A stretch of DNA of 64,000 bases from Oreohelix idahoensis (lineage: Eukaryota; Mollusca; Gastropoda; Stylommatophora; Oreohelicidae). Where the stretch lies: the NCBI GenBank assembly GCA_024509875.1, contig JAMPIV010010564.1, positions 62,001 through 126,000 on the forward strand. Reading direction: 5' to 3'. The notes beneath the pieces were generated by a model, which worked only from the letters and a program-made list of their open reading frames with translations, ran no database searches and was not told the DNA's origin. This document shows positions 10,380-21,644 of this stretch, piece by piece (within the stretch, counting starts at the first letter, position 1; every line of letters begins with the position of its first letter). Made by a program: the position numbers and the translations under genes.

Positions 10380-11926
10380 CAGTCAGAGCTTCAAACTAGT
10401 ACTAAACGGAGTAAATCTTCATTTAAATGAAAATCCGAACTACCTAGGCATTATTTTTGATCGCCATCTGACTTGGAAAAAACAGGTTGACAGAAATCGA
10501 ATGAGAGCAAGACAAAGAATGGCAGTTATGAAAAAACTTACTGGAACAACTTGGGGTGCAGATGAGAAAGTGCTTAAGACGTTGTACACAAGGCGTGTGA
10601 GGCCAGTTCTTGAATATGGCATGGCAGCATGGGCAACAGCAGCTAAGACAAACTTCGATAAAATTACCAGACTTCAAAATCAAGCAGTGAGAATTATAAC
10701 GGGAGGCATGAAATCAACACCTATAAAAGAACTCGAAAAGATTACATGCCTCCAGCCAATGACAGATAGAAGAGACTGCAGGGCTCAGCAACAGGCCGAA
10801 AAATTCAAAAGGCTAACAGACCACCCAATGTGCCATAGAATAAATGCTCTTAGAAGGCAAAGACTCAAACGAAGTAATTTTGTAGAATCAACCAAACCAC
10901 AAATGAGAGCAGTATCCATAGATGAAATATCCACTGTTAAACCCATCTACACTGCACTCAAGCTTCCAGTTTGGAAACAAAATCGTTTCCCTAAAATGAT
11001 AGAAAACATTCCTGGAATTGAAAGTAAAAAGAGCCAAACTGCAACAGATAGAAAATCCATAGCGACAAAATACATAGAGACAAATTATCCACGCAACACC
11101 TGGACCCACGCATACACAGATGGATCAGCAACAAATGCAACAGAAAATGGAGGTGGGGGTGTCTTTCTGACCTTAAGCACTGGTGCAGAAAAAAGGCTGT
11201 CAGTGGCAACAGGACGATTCTCCAGCAACTTCAGAGCAGAGGCAGAGGCCTTGAAAACTGCAGCAGAGGTTATATTGACAGAAGAAACGGCAGAGAGACA
11301 AGTTGCTTTCTTTACTGATGCACAGTCAGTAATTGCAACGCTGAAAAGCCAAAATAATACAGACCTGGATGATCTCAGAGTAGTGCTCCACAAACTTTGT
11401 CAACGATTCAAAAGTGTTGTGATCCAATGGATCCCATCTCATTGTAACATCGCCGGCAATGAAGAGGCTGACAGAATGGCAAAAGAAGGTTCACATCTAC
11501 CTCAGCCTGATGCAAGCATAACTTTTGAGGAGGCAAAGAGTTTTATCAGAATCAGTTACAGAAACAAATGGAATGTAGAACATCCAGGGCACACACAGAA
11601 TGATGCATACTACCAGCTCCACAGAAGAGAACAAGTGGTAATCTTCAGACTCCGCACTGGCCACAACAGATTGAGATACCATCTATTCAACAAGCTAAAG
11701 ATAGGAACTACCGATCAGTGTAACTGTGGCACTGATAAAATGACTGCTGAACATCTGCTTCAGAGTTGCACTTTATATGTGGTACAGAGAAAGTGCATAT
11801 GGCCGACGCCAGCTCCTTTCGTGGAAAAGCTTTACGGGGATTCAAATAGCCGCAAACTGACTTCTGCTTTCTTTGAGAACATTCAAGTGGACGTCTGAGA
11901 GTGTACGAAGAAGAAGAAGAAGTTAT
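10380..11926 (+). pseudogene. 5'-truncated RNase H-bearing LINE (I/Nimb-like)
   Basis: Coding sequence starts abruptly near 10385 inside the RT: NPNYLGIIFDRHLTWKKQV is the end of the palm or thumb region. From 10501 a 465-residue open frame continues with VRPVLEYGMAAW and LQNQAVRIITGG, then an RNase H domain with YTDGSATN, FRAEAEALKTA, AFFTDAQSVI and IQWIPSHCNIAGNEEADRMA (the four catalytic positions D, E, D, D are present). A C-terminal Cys/His motif CNCGTDKMTAEHLLQSC follows. Stop at 11896-11898, then GTACGAAGAAGAAGAAGAAG as tail. An RNase H after RT marks the I superfamily of LINEs; clade placement is inferred. RT catalytic residues are missing because of 5' truncation, as is common for LINE copies. 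Confidence 0.85.
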
Positions 11927-12667
11927 ATGTACACTAATAACTAAGTATATATGATATGACAAATGTCAACTCACCCCGAGATATAAAGAATTTTAGCGAC
12001 ACGGTCGAATCTTATGCTCACAATTGCCTGTGTCTCATTCGGTTTCTCCTCGCCATCTGCGTTCGCGTGCTTTGTGCACGTGTTCGGGTCACTCCACTTT
12101 CTAGTGTAACCCCGAGTAACATAAACATTAGTCTAGAATCTACATCAGAGACACCAAAATTCCCTGTACTTCCTAACGTTATCCAGCTTTCAAAGGGTTG
12201 ACTCTCGGTGCCGCTCAACTACAGGAGTCCCTTATTAAGGCTGCCGCCCGTGCATCGGCTAGAGTAGTCAAAATACTATTACGTGTTAGTAACGTCACCT
12301 GTGCTGGCGTACTACAAACATGCCCGCAGGTGTGTCTTATGCAATGTTATCGTACGCTAGATAAGAGCCAACAACTGAGAACTGAGCAATGAATTTATAA
12401 TGAGGGCCGGAATCGAAATAAAAAACCAGACACGCCTTGGGGTCGGGGGTCTGAGCGGAAAAAAATAAGACTACGGCCGCGATAGAAGAATGTTAACAAA
12501 AAGTTGATATAGCCGGTAAGAATAGAAAAATTTAAAGAGTAAGGCCAGGAGAGTGGCTGGGACGGATTGGAAAATTCAAATTTACTGTCAATTCGCGACA
12601 TGCAGCCTGTTTGTAATTTTAAGCGAGGAGGACGGGAGAAATGAAATACTAAATTATAAAAGTCGTT
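11927..12667 (+). other. Unassigned stretch
   Basis: About 740 bases between the LINE tail and a SINE-like repeat. Short open frames occur but none shows recognisable motifs. Confidence 0.45.
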
Positions 12668-12966
12668 ACCCAAAGATGCAGCAATAGAAAATGCTGTCAG
12701 CGATCCATAACTTGACTGCTTGCGTCAGGGTCAGCGAACCAGAGCTGACCAAGACCCTACTCCACCTTCACGTGGTGGTCCTGGAAACAGGCTGCATCAC
12801 TGCAGTCTGGCTGAGAGAGTAGGGATAGAAGAGGGAAGGCAAACCCGGTCCCAAAAAATGCCGTGCTGAAGTCGGATGTGTCGGCCGAAAGGCGCAGATA
12901 TCGCAGCTCGCGTAAACAGACACAACGCAACCAACGTTCTTTTCAGGACGAACGAGGAAGAAGAAA
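12668..12966 (+). repeat. SINE-like GAA-tailed repeat, copy 1
   Basis: About 300 bp matching, in the opposite orientation, the repeat at 13272-13577. It contains GGTCAGCGAACCAGAGCTGA, CCTGGAAACAGGCTGCATCA and TCGGCCGAAAGGCGCA, then a small hairpin (GTTC, loop TTTTCA, GGAC) and a GAAGAAGAA tail. No clear pol III A and B boxes are seen in the sense direction, so the name SINE is by size, target duplication and tail. Start is approximate; the tail abuts an I-like LINE fragment directly. Confidence 0.7.
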
Positions 12967-13775
12967 CGAATTGTAGTACAATGGATCCCATCGCATTGCA
13001 ACATATCCAGCAATGAAGAAGCTGATAGACTGGAAAAGGAAGGTGGAAAACTACCTGAGCCTGATACAAGTATAACTTTTGAAGAGGCAAAGAGTTTTAT
13101 TAGAAGCAGATACAGAAACAAATGGGAAACAGACATCTAGGTCAGGCAAAAAATGCATATTACCAGTTCAACAAAAGAGAACAAGTGATAATCTTCAGAC
13201 TCCGCATGGGCCACAACATATTGGAATACCACCTATTGAACAAGCTAAAGATAGCAACTACCAATCAGTATTCTTCTTCTTCTTCGTTCGTCCTGAAAAG
13301 GACGTTGGTTGCGTTGTGTCCGTTTACAACGAAGCTGCGATATTTGCGCCTTTCGGCCGACACATCCGACTTCAGCACTGCATTTTTGGGACCGGGTTAG
13401 CCTTCCCTCTTCGATCCCTACTCACTCAGCCAGACTGCAGTGATGCAGCCTGTTTCCAGGACCACCACTTGGAGGTGGAGTAGGGTCTTGGTCAGCTCTG
13501 GTTCGCTGACCTTGACGCAAGCAGTCTAGCTATGGGTCGCTAACTGCATTTCTCACTGTTGACGCGTCTAAGGTTCCACCAATCAGTATGATAGTGGCCC
13601 GATTAAACATATGCTTCAAAGATGCCCAACATATGAGGAAGCACTTGTGACCATCACCAGTACCATTCTTGGAAAAGCTTTATGTACGACGTAGATAGAA
13701 ATAACCTCAAGCTGAAATCTGCTTTCTTTGAACATATTCAAGTTGACGTCTGAGAGTGTACGAAGAAGATGACAA
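12967..13775 (+). pseudogene. Second I/Nimb-like LINE fragment (RNase H end), split by a SINE
   Basis: Begins with VVQWIPSHCNISSNEEADRL, clearly the RNase H motif of the copy at 10380-11926, then EEAKSFIR and WATTYW-type remnants in shifting frames. It is interrupted at 13272-13577 by an inverted SINE-like repeat and resumes with the family's 3' end, finishing GAGAGTGTACGAAGAAG near 13770. Stops and shifts show it is dead. The duplicated ACCAATCAGTAT on both sides of the insert restores continuity. Confidence 0.8.
13272..13577 (-). repeat. SINE-like GAA-tailed repeat, copy 2, with 12-bp target duplication
   Basis: Flanked by ACCAATCAGTAT at 13260-13271 and 13578-13589. In the sense (minus) direction it starts GGAACCTTAGACGCG and ends with the perfect hairpin CGTCC-TTTTCA-GGACG and a GAAGAAGAAGAAGA tail. 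Length 306 bp. Its clean target duplication gives the true ends of this family. Confidence 0.85.
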
Positions 13776-14109
13776 AATTACATATATTCCAGTTAAAACA
13801 TAAAATTAGCGTAATGCATATTTTTAGTGACAAGCTTGGCAGTCACTCCTACCCACTAGTTCCTTAATATTCATACAGGGCCGAAACATTTGTTCGACGG
13901 GGGGACCTCTTCTGATGATTAGATTGCCTCCTGTTGTATCGCTCTGTATAGAGTTTCCTATCATAGTTGCATGGTCAAACCAGTGACAATCGGGAAAAGA
14001 CCGATGGACTTCTAGAAAGACAGATGACACTGGGAACGACTAGAAGCTGGCTGACCGGGTTGGCACCCCGTAAGCTGTATACAATTGCTACAGGACCCAA
14101 AAATGATAG
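13776..14109 (+). other. Stretch before the R2-like LINE
   Basis: About 330 bases that may be the 5' untranslated part of the following LINE. No motif supports a firmer statement. Confidence 0.35.
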
Positions 14110-16105
14110 ATGCAACCAGGATTCACCGAAAAGGATGGGGGGGGGGGGAGGGAGAATGATGAATCCACAGGCGCCTCATTGGAATCGACCAGGCTCGTTA
14201 CACGGACTTCGAGCTCTGAACAACCGCTGGAATTTCCATGTGACTGTAGTAGGAAATTCTCTACTCAGAGAGGAATGAATATCCACAGAACGAAAAAGGG
14301 ATGTAGGAGTTCATCAGGGGGAGATCAACATCGCTCTGTCTCGACGGGTAAGACGTTAGAAGAACTCAGCCAGGAGTCAATCCACAGTGCTGAGTACATT
14401 CAAGTTGATCTGCCTGATGATGATCTCACACACTTCTTGGGCGGGAAGAGAGATGCAATCAAGTTTCCACCTGCCAGTGCAAAAGGGCTTTGAGAACAGC
14501 TGGACGAAGCCTTGGCAAAAGAGTTGGATAACAACATGAAGCAGATAACTTTGGAGAAGAAGCTGGAAATCTTCGGCGACATAATATATCTTCACTGTCG
14601 CAAAGTGTTCGGAGTCAGGGAGGCAAGAAAAAGTAACCCACCGCGAAAAAGTAGAAGACAAATTAAAATAGAAGAAATCAGGAAACAGAAGAAGCATGCC
14701 CGAAAACTGTTCAAGAACGCAGTGGCCACAGAGAAGGAAGGGTTACGACAGGTTTGTGAGCACCTGAAATGCTAACATAATGCCCTTTGCAGAGCAGAAA
14801 GGTTGTGCAAAAAGAAAAGGAAGACTCGAAGGGATAGGGAAAGATTCTTCAGGGAGCGCTTCAAGTTTGCCAAAGAACCGTTTGAACAGCCACGATCGGG
14901 AACGCTAAACATCAGGAAAGAAGACCTGGAAGAACACCTTAGAATGACCTATTCAGATGGTAGCAAAGATGAGCCGCTCAGCAGCATGGCAGGCCTTAAA
15001 TGGCCAAGTATGCCAGGAGCTGAATTTAACACCAAGCCCCCAACGATGCAAGAGGTAGAAAGCATTGCCCAGAAAAATCGGTGCAAGTCAGCTCCAGGTC
15101 CTAATGGTGTTCCATATGTTGTGTATAAGAGATGCCCTGAGGTGGTCAAGCGGCTGCTCCGTTTACTGAAGAATTCGTGGAAAACCCAGCTTGTAAGCAA
15201 GGAATGGAAAAAGGCGAACCGAGTCTACATCCTGAAGGAACAAAAATCCACAGACATCAGTTAGTTCAGGCAAATCTCACTACTTAATGTGGAAGGGAAG
15301 ATATTCTTCTCAGTGATGGCAAAAAGGCTCACTACATACCTCCTGGCAAATGGGTACATTGACACTACCATTCAGAATGGAGGTATTCCATGTACATCAG
15401 GATGTCTAGAGCATTCCACAATGATCTGCGCAGCAATTCAAAAGGCAAAGTCTGACAGAACAAACCTCCATGTAATTTGGTTGGATCTAACAAATGCTTA
15501 TGGATCAGTTCCACCCTATATGTTGTGGCAGGCCCTAGAAATGTATCATGTTCAACAAGAGATTGCAGCAATGCTGAAGCTGTATTTCGCAGGGTTCTCT
15601 GTCAGATTTTCAACCAGAGAATACACAACGAAGTGGATTGGCCTTGAAGTTGGAATTGCGATGGGATGTACCATCTCTCCGATACTATTCGTGATGGCTA
15701 TGCAGGTAATCCTCAATGCGGCTGAAGGAATGGCTATAGGTCCAAAACTCGGTGGAATGTGTCACATGCAACCGCTCAAAGCATTCATGGATGACACAAC
15801 AATTCTGACATCAGATGAACATCAGGCCCGGAGGATGTTAGCACGCCTAGATGAACTAGTCAGCTGGTGCAGAATGAGCTTCAAACCCAAGAAGTCGAGA
15901 AGCCCATCAGTCAGGAAAGGGAAGATAGCAGAGGTCATATTCATGGTTTCCAACCAAAGAGTCCCTACTGTCATTGAGGAACCTGTTAAAAGTCTTGGCA
16001 GGGTGTACGATGCCTCATTAAAAGACTCGAAGGCAGTGCAACTGTCGCGAGGGCGGTTGGAGGAGATAGGTCAGCTTGGATGGAATGGAAGAATAAAGAT
16101 AATAA
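14110..16105 (+). pseudogene. R2-type LINE, piece 1: zinc finger and reverse transcriptase
   Basis: One reading frame from 14110 to about 16105, broken only by three in-frame stops (TGA 14491, TAA 14773, TAG 15262), with no frameshift. Near residue 45 is a finger-like motif CDCSRKFSTQRGMNIH. A basic region follows. The RT begins near 15090 with CKSAPGPNGVPYVVYKR and continues LLNVEGKIFFSVMAKRL, IPCTSGCLEHSTMI, VIWLDLTNAYGSVP (first Asp), MGCTISPILFVMAMQ and AFMDDTTILTS (FMDD catalytic motif). This combination fits LINEs that use a restriction-like endonuclease (R2, NeSL, HERO relatives). The reading is lost near 16105, where foreign DNA begins; the protein continues at 18590. Confidence 0.82.
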
Positions 16106-18589
16106 TGTCTTATTGATAGCTTCCGAGTTTATAATAGAACTGCCTCTCCTCGGGAAATAGTGTACCAGAAATTTACTTAAAAGAGAATTCTAGCAACTAA
16201 ACAGGATATTTTCTGGACGATAAATTCTTCCTCAGGAATCCTACAAAAGGACTGTGTAAAGCACATAAGGTTGAGAAAGAGATTTGGTGTCCAGCCACAT
16301 TTAAAATATCCCGACCCAATAGAAGTTAATTTAATTATGGCTGAGCCCCCAGGGTGTAGATTTATATTTAAAACCAAATACAACCCAAATAAAGTTAACA
16401 AAAGAAAATAACAACAGACTCTGTTATGTAAAGTTGAATAAAAGGGTATAGAATCTTGCATTTTTTTATATACATATAAATATGAAAAAAAGAGTTTAGC
16501 TCTACTGTTTAAAAAAACAACTAGTTTGGTCATCACTTGGACCAGAGATCTTTTCTATGGTAGCGTTGCTGGTAGGTGTTAATACTCATCTCCTCAAGGA
16601 CTGTAGTAGCTGCGGAAATGATTTTGGTTCGAACTCTCTTGGTTTGGTCTGCCCCAGTAGGTTGGTCTTATAACAGTTAATGGGTTCAGAGGGTGTCAGA
16701 GTCTGCTTCCCTGGACTCAGTGCACATCACAGATAAGGATGGGGTAAGTCACCTCTGCTGAATGCCTCTTCTGTTTATGGGATGTGTGGGATGGTTACTG
16801 GGTGATAGGATAAGGTTCGGTAAGGGTAATCTTTGGTACCATGGACTTGTACCCTGGACCTGGTTTAGGTATCTGGTAACCGCAACCTGGTTTTGTACTT
16901 TGTAACCACCACTTGGGTTAGTACTTGGTAACCGCAACCTGGGTGGACTGGAAACAATTTAAATCCCATTAGTGGTTTCAAGAGCAGTCATCTCCTAAGT
17001 CTGATGGCCGGTAAGCGTCCATCAGAAATTAAATTAACACAAGGTTAACTATCATTCCGTAACAATGTATGAACTACCACGTCTTAACTGACATTATAGC
17101 GTATCTTGAGTTCTCAGTCTCTATCTGGCTGTCTGCTTATTTACAGCAGTGGTTTTCCCCATGTGGGCAATGAGTTTCACAAACTGTGAGGTAGGGGCTG
17201 GGGTCATCAAATGGTTGAGAACCACTGGTTCACCTAGTGCCCATAGAGCAGTATTTAATTCTGGGGTCACTGTCAACAATGGTTTGAGAACCACTGGGTA
17301 ATAGTTTCCTATGCTGCTTTAACTTGGTGGGGGGTCATTGCTGCCAAGGTCTGAGAACCAATGATTTACATTCTTGCTTACTCAAGCAGTAAATCATTTG
17401 GAGGGTAGTCATGGTCTCAAGGCTTGAGAACTGCTGACTTACATTTTGTCAGTCAAGTGGTAAATTCATTAAATAGCTAAATAATTGTAAACATTCTTAA
17501 AGTCCTGGTTCCTGTAGCAAATAACATTCATAAACTGATAATAAAATAGTTCTTCAATCATCAAACATGGTATGTGCATAAGATTGCATTAAATACATAT
17601 AAAGCACATTCCATGATGCAAAAATTAATGTCCCATATTTGACAAAGTGAGAAGAAGTGATTGAGAACACTGTTATCAAGTTTGTAGTCTTGACAGAGAA
17701 CACAGAAGCCTCATAAGAAATAGAAAATAGAAGGACCACTAATACACTTCTGTTTTGCTTGGGTCAATATGCAAATCTCAAAGTAACAACAATAATATAC
17801 ATCAATTATTTTAACCGTCTTATTTCTGCCAGGCTGTGAGATAAAGATCAGGAGTTAATTAGGTCTATGACCTCAGCAACTCATACATTAGTTTGAGTGA
17901 TCTGTAAATATGCAAATAACAATTATTGTCACTGAAAATGGAAATGCATTTAAACTTTACAAAAAGTTACTGCAATAGCAAGCTGTAGATAAACATATGA
18001 TTATTCATGTTATAAAATCAGCATTATTAGTTAGATCTACTTACTTCGCTCAACGAATTCACTACAACTATTTCGCAACATGAAATGCCCACTTGGGCCC
18101 AGAGTCTGTCTGCTCCGAATGATGGTTACAAGAAGAATGACCGCTTAAAATTCCCTCCCAAAATTCCAGCTGGTTCCCGGGCAGGGGTGGGCTGTGATTT
18201 TGGGTGGCATTGTTGCAAATACATCTTCTGGTCCCAGGGGTATTAAGTTACCTTCGTTAACTCGCCATAGTATCCACTGTGTACATGTTTGCAGCGGCCA
18301 GGCAGAGTTTCTGCCCCTTTCTTGATTTACGGGTGTCCTGCTCGTGACATCCGGTCTGTTCGTAGGACTGATTTTCACCTTTTCAAGTGGAAAGACTTAG
18401 GCTAGCCAAGGGAATAATTTATTACCTTGGACCGAGAATCCTGAGCTAGTAAAATACTGTTAAATCTAAGACTAGCGAGAGAGAGAGAGACTTTAGGTTT
18501 CTTGTCAAATGATAGGAGAAATTCGTAGAGGGAAAAAATAATAGACAGAAGAAAGAAGTCGGGGAGAGTCGTTCCACGACAGCAACAGA
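16106..18589. mobile_element. Unidentified 2.5-kb insert in the R2-like LINE
   Basis: RT coding sequence stops just before this stretch and resumes just after it, so it must be an insertion. Possible ends are TGTCTTATTG at 16106 and TTCCACGACA at 18581 (TG...CA, so possibly a solo LTR on the minus strand), but flanking bases AATAA and GCAAC do not match. No coding motif is visible. It contains the hAT-end-like tandem block at 17147-17450. Confidence 0.5.
17147..17450. repeat. Degenerate tandem block built from a hAT-like terminus
   Basis: CAGTGGTTTTCCCCATG near 17149, then GGTTGAGAACCACTG near 17216, GGTTTGAGAACCACTG near 17281, a weaker GTCTGAGAACCAATG near 17350 and CTTGAGAACTGCTG near 17423, spaced about 65-75 bp. 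The word is the inverted-repeat tip seen in many hAT transposons. Confidence 0.55.
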
Positions 18590-18782
18590 CAATAGAAATG
18601 GCAGACAGAGTACTACAGATCATAGACCAAAGCAGATTCCTTGGAAAATTCAAACTGTGGTGCCTCCAGTTCATGTTGATACCTAAGTTGCTGTGGCTAC
18701 TGCTTATATATGAAATAAGCACATGTACAGTGGAAGCTATAGAGCAGAAGGTCAACAAGTTATGAAGAAATGGCTAGGGGTA
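18590..18782 (+). pseudogene. R2-type LINE, piece 2
   Basis: Reads RFLGKFKLWCLQFMLIPKLL then CTVEAIEQKVNKL, the thumb region that follows RT in this LINE group. It ends at the solo LTR; the last five bases, GGGTA, are the duplicated target. Confidence 0.75.
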
Positions 18783-20823
18783 TGTCGTAAATTTATTTTG
18801 AGAGGAAGAGTCTAGAAATAGTAGTCCGGTTTAGAGTGTAGACTGATGATGAAAACTCAGTGATAGAAATGTATAGATTAAATATGATGCTCCACAGAGT
18901 GCTGGAGGAGAGTAAAGACAGACGTATTTACGACAAATCGTTTCTCTCAATCTTCTCTTCCACTCTCCTGGTCAAACAATTATTTGCCAGTTTTCCAGAC
19001 ACACGTCTGCGCTCACACCGATTTGTTGCTTCAAGCACTCAGACGACGTGGATACAGCTATATTAAACAAATAGGGAATGTTTGGGCTTTTGGGTATTCC
19101 AACACAGTCCGATATAAGTTTATGATGTTTATTTACCGTAAAGGTCAAATCACAAAAAAACAATATCAAGTGTTACATAAATTTGTCATAAGTACAGAAA
19201 AATGCAAATATCAAGGTAGGGAGGGGGTGAAGAAGATTGGTATCGACTAAGCCTTTCCCGCTTGTATTAGACAAAGATAAACCCAGTCTCAAGATAGATA
19301 GTTATCAGGAACATAGATAATGTAAACCCAACAGTGAATTTAATTACTCTGAAAGAGGTGTTACAATATTAGTTATGGTGGTAGACAAAAATTACTGTTA
19401 TCCCAATGGTGTCTTCCCTTTACTAAGCAAAGAAAAAAAAGGGGGGGGGGATGAAACAGAGTTAACAAATTATCCCACTAAAGGAACAATGCCGGGTATA
19501 CAGAAAACGTATTACCCGGTAGGCAAGTTAACAAATGGTTTGTTGCAAAAAAATAAATCTCCTGTCATTCATACACTCTGTGCGGATCCACACTCATATA
19601 CACCACACACTTACCGATTTGCAGCATCAGTCACTCCATAGAATGATAAACACAATAATTAACTCTTGACGTATGACAACTGTCTAGTCCTTCTATGTCC
19701 CGCCCCAGATAATGCGAGGATTCACTGAGAGCAAATATTCCCGCTTATCGCCGGACTTGAAGTTCTAAGAGTTCTTGTGTTTTATTATAAAGAAACGAGT
19801 CTATGGGATGGCACTGACGCGGTTCGACATAGGGGTGAAAAATGATGTGATGGCAATATTCCTTCACTGCGTGATGACAGCCACTGACCGGTAAAGTTTT
19901 TAATCCAGTGAGGAAAAACTAGGCTCCGACACAGTCTCGAGTATTTAATTATATATTTAATAAACACTGCGCGAGTTCTAGTGGTTAAAAACACACATCT
20001 ATAAAACTAGGACTTAACTGAATTTATTAATTATAAATTCCTTCGCGACTTTAAAAGTTAATTTAAGCATCTATTATCTTTTGAAATAATATAATAGATA
20101 GATCATTATATTTACAACTGGAACTATTGAGATGGTTTAATTTAATAGATTTAAATTAACACAAAATCCAATGAAATATAATGAATGAACTCGACCACTG
20201 ATCACTTTACACAATATATATATTACCGCTTTGCACAGAATAGAATTCACTGCAAATATGTATAAAATCCATGGGATGATCTAGCAAGATTTCAAATATC
20301 GCTAGTGCTTCTATCAAGTTCTGACCAGCGAATGATGAAGTGTATTTCTAAGTGATCTGTATATCTACAACTGGAATGCAAGATGAGTGGGACATGATAA
20401 CTTTGACAGCTTTTTTGATCTCATGACTTTGGGGGATCTGACCGCCAAATCCAAAGAGAGAAGCCGCCCCTGGCCTCTCGTATCTTCGCTCGCTGATTGC
20501 GTCAGCTTTCAACGTTCGCTCTGGCTGCGATCGGTTTCGTGCTTAACACCGTTCGCTCGGTTCTGCGGTTGACACCGAGACGCGAAAATCGTTTCAGGGA
20601 CCACTACTGTCTTTGATAGCGCCGATAGTATCCCCTGAAATCCCTCAGTCTGTCTCTTTGATCGTGGTCGCACTATCTAAATGAGTCCCGGTCGGTTCGC
20701 TCTGGCGAAACGAAAAGTTACAACAAATGTTCAGGGGTTCTAATGTTATGAAAAGCTAAAAGTCCCTTTAAATCGTCCATCATATCAGGGAAAATTCACT
20801 TGTCGAACTAGACGTACGTCACA
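18783..20823 (-). mobile_element. Solo LTR of the element 1 family
   Basis: A 2041-bp sequence that is the inverted, diverged match of 4525-7134. It starts TGTCGTAAATTT (complement of the family's 3' end) and ends ACGTCACA. GGGTA occurs directly before (18778-18782) and after (20824-20828), a perfect 5-bp target duplication. No internal element remains, so it arose by LTR-LTR recombination. Confidence 0.92.
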
Positions 20824-21644
20824 GGGTACCACCAGGTCTGTCAGATGTAGCACTGTACTGCAAAAAGTCAAAACTTCTGCTTCCTTTCAAGTCAGTTGTT
20901 GAAGAGTACAAAGTTGGATAGGCAAGGCTTGCAATGATGCTACGCCAGTCAGCAGATGATGTGGTTAAGTCCATTCAGCCCACACTGAAAACGGGAAGGA
21001 AGTGCAGAGTGGAAGAAGCTGTTGATGCTGCCCAGGAGTCACTCAAACTGAGGGAGGTAATCGGATACCCATAAACGAATAGACGGGGATTTGGTCATGG
21101 AGACATCCGCTGGTGGTCCAAGGCATCAAGCAGGGAGCGCAGAGACATGGTAGTTCAGGAGATACGAGGAGCTGAGAATGATAAGAGGTTGCAAAAAGCA
21201 GTGCAGCAGGCCCAACAAGGACAATGGACTACATGGGAAGGAGCCCTGCAAAGATCCTTGACATGGAATGATATATGGCATATTGCACCTCTTAGGCTCA
21301 GCTTCCTTGTTAGATCAATGTATGACCTCCTGCCATTGGCCACAAACCTTGTGAGATGGGGAAAGTCGGATGATGAGCAGTGCCCCCTGTGCCATGAGAG
21401 GCAGACACTTGAACACGTGCTCTCAGCTTGCAAGGTGTCATTAGGGCAAGGGCGATACACATGGCGCCACAACAAAGTGCTAAATAAGCTGGCTGCGACA
21501 ATAGATCTGGCAAGGGTGAAAGCGAATAGCAATGTCAGGCCGAACACCGCAAACACATACTTTCTGAGAGCAGGAAAGTAAGCACACCCAAAACCGAGTA
21601 AATCAGGTAGCAGTGTACCTTCTCTCCTTAAATGTGCAAATGAC
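20824..21644 (+). pseudogene. R2-type LINE, piece 3: linker and CCHC region
   Basis: Continues across the solo LTR with KKWLGVPPGLSDVALY (start of this piece plus the last codons of piece 2), PTLKTGRK, WSKASSRERRDMVVQEI, then WTTWEGALQRSLTW and SFLVRSMYDLLP. The motif CPLCHERQTLEHVLSAC and the following YTWRHNKVLNKLA match the CCHC knuckle and RHN segment ahead of the endonuclease in R2-type proteins. Two in-frame stops occur before 21147; the frame is then open to 21581, after which a shift continues HPKPSKSGSSVPSLL up to element 2. Confidence 0.8.

Noticed and set aside
19375..19641. 88-residue ORF in the solo LTR
   Set aside because: Low-complexity edges, no motif, and the region is LTR in the related copy without a matching frame.
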